DNA from: Thermothielavioides terrestris NRRL 8126
Lineage: Eukaryota; Ascomycota; Sordariomycetes; Sordariales; Chaetomiaceae
DNA length: 64,000 nucleotides
Direction of reading: 5' to 3'
Assembly: GCF_000226115.1 (NCBI RefSeq)
Contig: NC_016458.1
Coordinates: forward strand, 3,038,001 to 3,102,000
Below the pieces are notes generated by a model. That model ran no database searches and was not told the origin of the DNA. It saw only the letters and a list, made by a program, of their open reading frames with translations. Every line of letters starts with the position of its first letter. The stretch's first letter is position 1. The translations under genes and the position numbers were made by a program. Below, in pieces: positions 23,877 through 33,782 of this stretch.

Positions 23877-25970
23877 TCAGTCATCATAGTCCAAGACTTT
23901 GCCCGGAGTGGTCGGCGGACTTAACAACTGGCCATGCCACAGCCGGCATTGTCTATAAGAGAACCACCACTCCAGCGTTCCGCGCCAGGCGACGGGGAAG
24001 TGCTGCGGTCCGACCACCGTCGGAGGCACGAACTCGATGGCCTCGATGTTGGGACAGTTCTCTGACGAGACGCTGAAGTGAAGCCACATCGACCTCGATG
24101 GGTCGATTTTGAGAGGAGGCCGCTGCAGCTTGTCCAAGCGGACTTGGCCCAGAGCCGCCAGACGGCCGTCGTGGTAGTGCAGTAGGAGGCCGATGACGCC
24201 CAGGTCAGAGCGGCATGGCGATATCTCGGCGACGCCGTCAAGCGTCGCAGACGTGAAGTAGTAGTTCTCGTCGTAATAATAATGGCTCGGACAGGCCGAC
24301 CTGGGGGACGGGAGCTGGGGCAGGGCCTGGGGCAGGGGCAGGTCAACGCGGACACGGGGCAGAGGAGCGCCGAGGATTATCTCGTGGATACCGAGCAACG
24401 AGATGTCGAAGTATATCCGGTCCGGCGTTTCTCCCGCTCGGTAGATCAGCGTGTATACCCAGTTGCCATACCTAAGTTCCTGTGGGTGCGGACCTAGCAC
24501 GAAGGTACGGTTTTGATTTGTCCGTATCTAAACCGCGCCGTGTATGAGATGGAGCTCAGATCGAGGCGCTAGAATCAGAACGCTTTCGCGAATAGTGGAC
24601 TTACGATGAAAGCCGCATGGCGTCTATGGTCATCAGTGTCGAAGCGGCGCGTCCAGATCTCGGCTACTTTCTCGTCCCGCCAAAGTGGCATATACAGCCA
24701 TACAGCCGCGAATCGTTCTGGTCTTGCCTCGGCGGCGTAGTACGCCAAGTCTTGCTCTCCCGTTCTGTGTGCGTGGATGGTATATGGACGGTTGTCACAG
24801 CACACAGAGTAGGCTGTGGTGTCCGGGCTGTTGCACACGAACGAAACCATGCGCATAGCGTGGCTTGTGTAGAACAGGTCGTGCCAGTACAGTTGCTGCG
24901 TCCGCGGGATTGGCTGCTCGAAAGCCTGCTTATCATTCGATGCCTTTGAACTGCGCCCGGGGCTACGCAGACCCAAGAAACGCAGCTTTATGCTCTAGGG
25001 GGATACGTTCATATGAGCGCTAGGAACCGTTTATTGTGTTTTGACCAGTGAATGCACTTACATCAGTCCAAGCGTCGAACTGAGTGCCAGGGGTGACTTT
25101 GTACCTTTTCCACCAGACGCCGGGACAAGGCTGGAGGGCCGGCATCGCAGCGGACGAAACGAAAAAGAGGTCTCGAAACCCCCAGGTAGTCCTCAGCAAT
25201 ATACAAGGTATCGACCTCCTCGTCCGGTTGGGGTGAATACACCAGGGAGCATGTGGTTGTCTCTTCGGCCGACTCATTTGTCAGGTACGAGATGTAACTC
25301 ACGCCCTCAAACTCAACGCGGCGAGCCCACACGCTGCTCGATATGTTGAACTCGTGATGCTCTGGTACGGGCGTGGCAGAGTGTCGTTCCCAAAACTCGC
25401 TGGCTACCGCGGCAGCCCACTCGCGGAGGGAGCAGTGTTCGGCGATCACCTCGCATACCTCAACAGGAACCGCAAACCGTCGTCGCAGAATGCGGTGCAG
25501 CGTTGGTGCAACACGGCACGTCCGGAGCCATCGTTCGCGGCGCCTAACTTCGTCCGGACGGGGCCAGTAGTTGTACGCCGTGGAGAAGAACCGGGCGGGA
25601 GGCGGGGTGCAGGGCTCACGGGCGAGGCATTCCGCATGACAGCCCACGCCCCCCGGAAGCCCAGAGTACAAGTTGTCCAGGACCAGTGCATTGTACGCGA
25701 CTCCTGGCACCTTGTCCGAGTCTCTGTAGCACCCCCAGGGCACAAACGGATACTCTCCCCGTCTTCGGCCGTCCTCGTCCACTGGTCATTGCAGTTGAGT
25801 CAGGAGCGGCAGGCGGCGATTTGTAGGACGAGGGGTTCTGTAGTTCGTTACAATATTGCAATACTAGAAGAACACGCACCAATGACGACTCGGTCACCCT
25901 CTAGCAGATCGAAGCTGCAGATGCCGCAGCGAGGGGTCACGTAGACATCTATCGGCTGATCGGCCTCCAT
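23877..25970 (-). pseudogene. uncharacterised fungal protein with an apparent 1-base frameshift
   Basis: Unrecognised protein of about 616 residues if the frame is intact. Exons are 25970-25880, 25781-25062, 24994-24605 and 24527-23877. The protein begins MEADQPIDVYVTPRCGICSF, with a CxxC pair and then LLEGDRVVI, a pattern I associate with uncharacterised proteins of filamentous ascomycetes. Later blocks include PFVPWGCYRDS, TLYIAEDYLG, PGVWWKRYKV, IKLRFLGL and GNWVYTL. The summed exon length is one base more than a multiple of three. The protein-like sequence changes frame at a run of five C on the plus strand (25179-25183): LYIAEDYLG continues sensibly only if one base is skipped. Without that the frame stops at 25063. 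It may be a young pseudogene, a sequencing error in the homopolymer, or a misread exon. Confidence 0.6.
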
Positions 25971-26774
25971 GGTCGCAAGCCGGAAGCCCTCAAGGATCAA
26001 ATCAGTATAGTCTTCGAAACCCGGCGAGTCTCCAAAAGAACAGAACGCCCAAGCAGACTACGAGGGCGAGCCGGCCACAGGATTGTATGTGACCTAACTA
26101 TTTGGGTCACGTAGCATAGACTGACGGCGGGCACCCCTTCTCGGTCTTGAAGCAGCAAATCGGGACGGGGCGACGGGGTCGAAGTTCAACGATCGGGTGC
26201 TGATTGCACTCAGGAAAGAGCTAGACAAGACACGCCGGCGAGGTAAGTGACTCACCAGTCTCAAATTAACGAGAGTTGTGAGAATTCTGGCTGCGAGGAG
26301 GTAAATCGCAAGCAGACCTTTGGTTGCTGGGCGGGATCCAAGTAATTAATCCCAGCCAAAATTGTCGAGGATGAGATCGTCCCCCTGCTGTCAAACCCTC
26401 TAAACATCAGGCCGGTTTCTGCTCTGCCGGTCCGTCGCACCTTCCCTCTATAATTGCATACCAATTTGCGAAATCCATGCTGCTGCCTGGAAACAATTGA
26501 GCAATCCAGAGGGAGTTAAACACTCTCTTCCCTTTCCAGTGTTTCATTGCTTCCAGGGCCTGATTCTCCCCCCAGGTACGTTGAACAAAGACTGGAACGC
26601 GGCGAGCGTCTCTTTCACGCCCCAAACATTGCCGCGCAGGCAAATCGTAGTTGACCACTGTTTGAGCGACGTCAGAAAACAGCGCCAAAAACCTCATTTC
26701 CCAACCACTTTTCCCCTTGCACCCCTTCTTCATCACAATTGTCGATTTCAGAATACCTCTCAATTTCCGACGAG
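25971..26774. promoter_or_regulatory. divergent intergenic region
   Basis: About 800 bases between two divergent starts (25970 minus and 26775 plus), so both promoters lie here. Only short frames without domains are present. No specific site is claimed. Confidence 0.45.
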
Positions 26775-28179
26775 ATGTCCTATCGCATCGGTAAGGTTTT
26801 GTTCATTTCAGCCGATTTCTTCGCGACATCTATAGCTCTTAAGCTTGCATCCCAGCACTGCAGTGGGCCAGGGAGCTCAGAGCTCTATAGCTTTGCTAGA
26901 GCTCCAGTGCGCTTTTCCCCACACCCCGTCGACGCCGTCGCGCATCCCAGTGTCCAACACACGCTTCATATTCAGTACCTTGTTTTATGATAATAGAATC
27001 GTGCCCAGCAATATACGAGCTGACAGCCCAACAGAGATCTCGCCCAACAATCGGGCGGGCTGCCAGGACAAGGTCTGCAAGGATGCCAAGTCCAAGATCC
27101 CGAAGGGCGAGCTGCGCCTGGGCACCTGGGTGGAGATCCAAGATCATGGCGGTTGGCGGTGGAAGCATTGGTATGTATGCATGCAGCCAAACATCGCCTT
27201 GCCTGTCTACCTAAGTTTGCGAAAAGGGTGGAAACACTGACGGCAATGTGTCCACCAGGGGCTGCGTCTCGGGGGAGCAGGTTGTGAACATGCAGGAGAA
27301 ACTTGGGGTAGACAAGAATGGAGAGTACAACTGGGATATGCTTGATGGCTGGGAGGAGCTTGAGTAAGTTCAACTTCTCTGCCTTTGCTTTGGTTTCCAT
27401 CGGAAGGGATACTGAGTGCTGACGTTGTCAAGGGACCACCCTGACTTGCGCCAGAAGGTGATGCGGGTCATCAAGCAGGGACATATTGATCCTGAGGACT
27501 TCAAAGGCGTCAGTATCTTGTGCGGTGTGTCCCTCGACAAGGTGGCAGTGGCTGATGCGCGTGCTGAAGGATCCTGCGTACAACAAACCTGGCCAAAAGG
27601 GTATCCGCCCGCGGGCGAAGAAGCCAAAGGCTGATGACGAGGCAACCGAAGCTGAGGTACCAGAGACTCAACCATCGCTTCCCGAATATCACAACTGACA
27701 CATTCAAGGACACCGAGACCGAAGCCAAGGCCAAGCCCAAGAAGGCCGCCGCTAAGCGCGGTCGCAAAAAGGTCGAGAATGATGACGAGGAGGCAGAGCC
27801 GGAGCCTCCCGCAAAGAAATCCAAGCGTGGCGGCAAGAAGAAGCCCGAGCCCGAACCCGAACCCGAAGCTGAACCGGAGCCGGAGCCCGAGAAGGAGAAG
27901 CCGAAGAAGGCGGCCAAGGGTAAGCGTGGCGCCAAAGCCGCGGCTGCCGTCAAGGAGGAGAGCGAGGCAGAGCCCGAGCCCGAGCCAGAACCCGAGGTGC
28001 CCAAGAAGAAGGCCGGAAGGGCCAAGAAGGGAAAGAAAGAGCCCTCGCCTGAGCCGGAGGCGGAAGAGGGAGAGAAGGAGGCGGAGCCCGAGCCGAAGGC
28101 CAGGGCCGGTCGCAGGGCTAAGGCTGCCGAGAAGAAAGAGGCCGCTCCTCCCGCGAAGAAACGGGGCCGCAAGTCGTGA
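26775..28179 (+). CDS. PARP-type zinc-finger protein with charged repeat tail
   Basis: Probable nuclear DNA-binding protein. Exons are 26775-26790, 27035-27170, 27259-27363, 27433-27508, 27570-27656 and 27709-28179, giving 296 residues. The first exon is only 16 bases (MSYRI), followed by a 244-base intron. The acceptor restores EISPNNRAGCQDKVCKD. Residues 5-95 form a zf-PARP finger: RAGCQDKVCKDAKSKIPKGE, LGTWVEI, WRWKHWGCV, then DHPDLRQKVMRVIKQGHIDP. The zinc ligands are visible as CxxxxC early and HxxC late. The rest is low complexity: blocks of alternating Pro-Glu (EPEPEPEPE) and Lys/Ala-rich AT-hook-like segments (KRGRKK, KKRGRKS). There is no PARP catalytic domain, so this is a finger-only protein, perhaps acting at DNA breaks or in chromatin. 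Confidence 0.88.
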
Positions 28180-31060
28180 GTCCAAGCCGAGTGACCTTCT
28201 ATAGCGGATCTGGGCTGATGTGTCTCTGAGGACAGCGCTGCTTGAACATTGCGCGCCTCCAACCGTGATGGTGCTTTGCTACATCCAAACCGTTGGACTG
28301 GAAGGGCACGGCTGGTGACCGACAACTACACATTGATGAGGCAGACAGGGGTGTAATTGCTCGGTTTGAGCGTGTTGCTACCACCCCCTTTTCCTTTCGT
28401 TCCGACCCTTGATGCGGGCGGATGCTGTATCATGTCTTTCCTACTTAGTTAATGCGGTTTGCTTGACGATTCGTGCGGACGGCACAGACGCGGCAGGAGA
28501 CTGGGTATGGGAGAGTGAGGGAGGAGGGGGCTTGGCTGATAAAGGAGCGTTGCGCTCCGGCGTTCTGTTCGTATAATCCGTACTTACACTTCGAAGCATG
28601 CCGCCAGAAGTGGATTAACTAACCGTCTAATTGGCCAGTACATATGTACACACGTCCGACCAGGTTCTTCTTGACTTGTGACATTTTGTGGCCGTTCCGC
28701 GGGCCCGACACATGGCATTTGGGGTAGGTGCTGTTGAGGTTGAGAGAGGCGCAAAGCAGGGAGCTGAGACGAGTCGTTCGCATCGTTCTATGTCCATGTA
28801 CACTAAGGTAGTTACCGATCGTGTCCCTGCCACTCGCCTCTTTGGGAATTGGCCCGGAAGTTGCGTGGCATCAGTGGATGGTCACAGATTGGCGGCACGG
28901 GGGTGCGGTTGGCCCGGGACGGTGGGCCGATCCGATGCTTCGTGCCGCTTTGTTGCCGCATCCATGTAGCTATCCCTGCTGTGTACTACGTGGATGGGGG
29001 ATGCGCATGGTGAGTATGAGGTTTGATAGAATCGGCGAGGGGGGGAATCTTGCGGCACATGCGGGTGCTGTCCGCACAGGTCTTGGTCCAAGGGGGATGT
29101 GAAGTATAGGCACGGAGGACGTAAAATATGGTCTGTCTGCCGCAGCGGTGTGGGATTCGTCTGTTCCAGCGGACAAGGCTAGGCATCTGCCCGAGTTGCG
29201 CACCTTTTCTTTTTGGCTTTCGGAATATCAGAGGAAAATTGCGAGGCTGGAAATGGTCTGGCCCGAGGGCCGAGATGGCTCTGGCCATTGGTGTGGTTTA
29301 CGGAGAGCCCCAAGAGAACCCTCGGATTGGCGTGGACTGTCTTACACCGGCATGCAGCATGACATCACCGCTTTGGGTGTCTGCCGCTACGAGCGAGTGA
29401 AACGTTGGCATTGGCGCGCAGTGGGATCCATCCATGTCGGGGTCGTTAGCTCTTTGAAGGCGGTTTAGGGGCGGTTGAGTGAGACCAGCGCGAAGGTTTG
29501 GTTGAAGCAACGACCCATGACCTCTGACCATTTTGACCAAATTCGAGCAGCGAGGGATTCGAGTGATTCGCCGAGCCTCGGTGTCAACTGGCCTGGGCTC
29601 AGGGAACCCGTGGGCAGCGGCGAGGTGTCTTGGTTGGTCGGTCTGTGCAGACGCCAGTCAGCCGCGAGCGAGCCACCGAAGCAGTGTGCTTGCCGCCTTC
29701 ATTCATTCCGAGCCCCACTGGACACTTAGGTGCTCCTGCTTGAGGCGGCTCATCTGCGTTTCGGCGGCATGTGGCACACCGCAGCCTACCTGACCTTTCT
29801 GTGCCCGCAGTTCAGTTCTGCATTGCCGAGAAGGATCTGGCAGAGAAGTTTCTAGTTCTGCTGGATGGGCGGTGTTGCAGGCTGAAATGAAGGTCGAGTT
29901 CAAAATAGGTATCCAGAAGTAAAATCCCTAAGGTAGTTACCTACCTTAGTTACGTAAGGTAAGGTAACTACTACCTTAACTTTACCAACCTACAGGCAAA
30001 GAGCTTGAGGGGTTACTGTGGATACAAGCTTAAATCTTGCCCTGTATTCCGTATATAACATACACTACCTACACCAGATACTGATGGTAATCCGTACTTT
30101 AGGTACCTACGTTAGCTCCCCGTGGAGCGCACCGTGTCAGTAATACAGCAGACTCTTGGTCCAAGTTCGGGCTGCCCAGTTCATCCCAGGCGCTAAAAGA
30201 CCCGGTTAGGCGGATCCAGGGTGCGGGCGGGATGACGTTGGTTTCGAGCCCAAAATTAACATGCCGAACAATTGGCCAGCTCCGACAGCCTGGCCGCCCG
30301 GGAGGCCCTGAAACCTCGCCAGGCCGACCCTGTCTTCGGCGCTGAGCCGCCTCGGTGGGCGCGATAACTACCTGGCACCTACCTACTCAGGTAGCGGCCT
30401 ATCAACGCCCTCTGTTTTCGGGGATCTTACTCTCGAGTTTGTCAATACCGAATACAGGACAGGGTTCAGGACTCCTCGAGTACACTAAAGCACGCCGGCT
30501 GATCGCTCCCAGAATTGTGCGAGAAGAGGGAGAGAGGTCGTGTGAGAAGCAGGCGCTTCGCTGCCAAGGTTGCTGCTGGTCACATTGGGTCACAGCCCCC
30601 TCCTTGGCTGCCGAGTTGCGCGCCCACGGCTTCCCCTCCGCTCAGCCCAGGGCCCCCAGCCCCCGATCCGCTGACCTTGCAACATTGTACCGAGCAAGGC
30701 CACAAACGTCACAGGCGCCCTCCCCAATCTGGCCTGGACTTACACTTTCTACCCTCAGCGGCCCAATTCCTGATAGCCGCGGAGCAACATCGAACTCTCG
30801 CGGCTTGCCCTCACTCGACACAACACAAAGTCACAACTTCAAACTAACGTGTGGTTTCCGAAAGACCAAAGGTCGACGGGTGTCTTCGCTCTTGGATCTC
30901 ACCTACCCCACTGCTCAGTCCTCAGCCAGGCCAGCCAGCCCCGCTTGGGTTCATCAGCCAGCTACACAGGACTTGCTGCCCAAGTGATTCCACAGTACTT
31001 GCACCACACACCGCAGAACGGGGCTGCCGAACCTACTTGCGACACCAAACAGCAACCACC
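28180..31060. other. gene-poor 2.9-kb region
   Basis: No supported gene. Frames of up to about 105 codons near 28970-29470 have no recognisable domain and lie on both strands. From about 29928 to 30115 there is a cluster of AAGGTAG/CTACCTT palindromes, listed separately. From 30300 to 31060 the sequence is C-rich and probably holds the promoter and leader of the gene that starts at 31061. An unannotated non-coding transcript cannot be excluded. Confidence 0.45.
29928..29985. repeat. AAGGTAG/CTACCTT palindrome cluster
   Basis: CTAAGGTAG at 29928-29936 is the perfect inverse of CTACCTTAG at 29941-29949, with a 4-base TTAC spacer. A second, looser set (GTAAGGTAAGGTAACTACTACCTTAAC) follows directly. 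Similar TACCTACC and AGGTACCTAC words recur to about 30115. The function is unknown; it may be a decayed repeat end or a hairpin. Confidence 0.55.
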
Positions 31061-32817
31061 ATGTCCAGGAGCCGAGTTGACTTCGGCGAGAGGGAGTACA
31101 TTAGGGAGCCTCCGCGCCGCGCCCCGGCCAGGGAGTACGATGAGGTGGACATCCGCGTGCGCGAGCGGGAACCGGCCGGCGACCGCCTGCCCGCTTTCAT
31201 GCGCGAGGAGAACAGGCGGGCCGAGCCGGGCCCGTTGGTGCTCAGGCAAAGAGAGATCGAGACCATCGAGCGGCCGCGCCGGAGGTCACCCAGCCCCGTC
31301 CGCATACGGGAACGCATAGTCGAGCGTGCCAGGAGTGTCAGCCCGAGGCGGCTGGACGAGGAGGTGCGCTTCCGCAGGGTCGTCCGCGAACCCAGCCGGG
31401 GCCCCGTCGAGAGAGTCCGCTTCGTTCCGCCCCGGTCGCGCTCGCCGTCCCCCGAGGTCCAGCAGCGCATCCGGATCGTCGAGAGGGAGAAGGAGCGTTC
31501 TCCGAGCCCAGCTCCGCCGCCGCGACCACCCACACCAAAGGTCATCAAGGGTCCGACAATCGAGAGAGAAGTAATCACACACTACCGGGATATCGACCAC
31601 GGTGAGCATTCCCCCCCCATTCATATGCCTCTGCCACGACTGGCTCGTGATAGCTCCTGACTCGTTACAGGAATTGTGGCCGTCCGTCCACCAACCCCTC
31701 CTCCCGCCCGCCACAAACACCGCGACACGGAGATCGACGTGTACACATCGCGCGGCGAGACCGAGGTCGACATTCACAGGCGCGCCCCCTCGCGCTCCCG
31801 TGGCCGGTCCCCATCACGTGAGCGGGTATCACGGCGCCCGCCCCCGGGCTGGGACGACGAGGTACTCGTGGAGGCGGACCGCAAGCACCTGTTGGTGGAC
31901 ATCGAGCACCGGCGGGGGCGGCGGGCGCACTCGGCGGCGCCTCCGCGGATCGACTACGACGACGAGGCGTACGAGATCACGTCCAAGATCGACAGGCGCG
32001 GCAAGATGGGCGAGGCCTCCAACGGCATCACCAGGGACTGGACCATCATCGACGTGCCGCCGGGCACGGAGCGCGTGCGCATGGACGGCGCCGGCGGCGC
32101 CTCGGCCGAGGTGACGTGGCAGAAGTACAGCGGCGTGCGCCGCGCCCGCTTCATTCCCGAGCGCGACGACAAGGGCTCGGTCGTGTCGGCCGCGTCGACC
32201 GAGCTGCGCGCGCCCGCCGATCGCGAGCGCCGCCTGAGCGTGCACGTCGTCGACAAGGACCGCGGCGGCGGCGACCGCGAGATCGACATCGAGAAGGTCA
32301 CGGACCGCCGCGTCGCCGTCCGCGGGCCGTCCCCCCGCCGCTCCGAAACCTGGACCGAGATCACCAAGGACCTGGTCTGCCGCGAGGCCATCCAGGAACT
32401 GGGCTACGAATTCGAAGAGACCGAGTACTTCTACTACATTGTCGAGTATCTAGCCTACGTATGTCCCCCCTCCCCACACACCCTTTCCCTTCCCCCCTTC
32501 CCGTTTCCATAGCTCAACCGAACCACCAACTAACGCCGCCATGCGCAAAACACACACAGGAGGACGTCCTCCGCCTGGTCCAGCTCTCGGACCGCATCCG
32601 CGCCGCCCGCAGGGAGCGCGCCCGCGAGATCGCCTGGGAGCGCGAGTGGCGCGACGACTGGGACCGCGAGCGCGAGCATCGCGGTCGCCACCACCACCGC
32701 CACCACCATCACCGCAACCGCTACTCGGTCGACTACACCGACTACACCGACGACGAGCGCGTCGTTGAGCGCGAGATCATCTGGGATACTCGCCATCCTG
32801 GGAAGGGGTACCGGCAT

Positions 32818-32820
<3 letters not shown>
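31061..32820 (+). CDS. Arg/Glu-rich protein, DUF8035-like
   Basis: Uncharacterised fungal protein of 529 residues. Exons are 31061-31601, 31671-32458 and 32560-32820. The first 200 residues are dominated by Arg, Glu, Ser and Pro (MSRSRVDFGEREYIREPPRR, repeated RERE and RSRSPSP). The middle has DWTIIDVPPGTERVRMDG and VTWQKYSGVRRARFIPE. The conserved-looking block near the end, TWTEITKDLVCREAIQELGY, FEETEYFYYIVEYL, EDVLRLVQLSDRIR, matches my memory of the fungal DUF8035 family, but I cannot confirm the assignment. The C-terminus is His-rich (HRGRHHHRHHHHR) and then Tyr/Asp-rich. Arg/Ser dipeptides would suit a nuclear RNA-related role, which is only an inference. A 38-base T run starts immediately after the stop codon. 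Confidence 0.7.

Positions 32821-32858
<38 letters not shown>
32821..32858. repeat. 38-base T homopolymer
   Basis: An uninterrupted run of 38 T begins at the first base after the TGA stop of the DUF8035-like gene. It lies in the presumed 3' untranslated region. Run length in assemblies is often unreliable. Confidence 0.9.
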
Positions 32859-32859
<1 letters not shown>

Positions 32860-33782
32860 TGGGCTTCGTTGTTCGCGCGGCTTTTGCATCATCGGGTTGC
32901 TTGATTGATGCTTAGCTTACGCGGGGTGGGTTTCGAGCTGTTTTTTGTTGGGTTGTTGTCGGGTTGGGGGGTTCGGCTGTGATGGGTCATGAGGCATGAT
33001 CAGGATGATGATTGGGGATGAGCTGTCTAGACTGGCTGTTTTGCTTGGACGGATGGAAATTGTTGGTGATGATACGCATGGTCTTTTTGCATGCTGTGGC
33101 TGGGTAGGTAAGGGGTATATGAGGGGGATCTGACGACCTGATGGAGCTTTTTCGCGTGGTATTATCTCTTGTTTCGTCCTTTCTTTTCCCTTGCTGCATC
33201 TCTTTGCTTGCTTGATTGATCTTTTCGTCTCGCTGATGAGCTCATGTTTGGCATGGAATCGGGCTGTGTGTGGTTCATGTTCTCTTAACGACTTTGATGA
33301 CCTATAAAACGAAATCTTGGACTGGGACACGAGTTTGTATATGCTTGGGTGCATGGTGGGAAGTTGTGAATGAAGAACGTGGCGTGGTACAAATCCGATG
33401 AAGTCTTACGGAGGGGAGCTGACCTCTGATTCCTGCCTACTCTTCTATGCGTTCTGAGGCTTGCTTGGGATGCTCCTTAGACTGAGGCACTTGAGGCGCA
33501 ATATGTACGGAATTTAGCTGAAGCTATGAGTGTTTGGTGTTTATTATATATTACGTGTCTTGGCTGAGAACGGTCGTATCAATTCTGGACCTGTCACCCA
33601 GCTTGTGTGTTCCGAATCTTCGACAACTTCAAGACTATCGTGGCTGCAGTGATGGCCACTATGATCGGCTATGGAGAATACCAGTGATCGCCGTGATACT
33701 TGGTCGTCTGACACATGACACATGAAGGCACATCACCGGAAAATGAACAAGCGATGTCTCATTTCTGGCCCGGAGGACTGTC
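32859..33782. other. convergent 3' region
   Basis: Intergenic DNA between the convergent DUF8035-like and Med17 genes. It holds T- and G-rich 3' sequence with only short frames. No repeat with clear ends and no RNA gene was seen. Confidence 0.45.

Noticed and set aside
25020..25277. Separate small minus-strand gene of 85 codons
   Set aside because: It is the continuation of the hypothetical protein in the frame entered after the apparent one-base shift, not an independent gene.
28970..29470. Several overlapping frames of 75-106 codons
   Set aside because: They overlap on both strands, with no domains, no clear introns and unremarkable composition.
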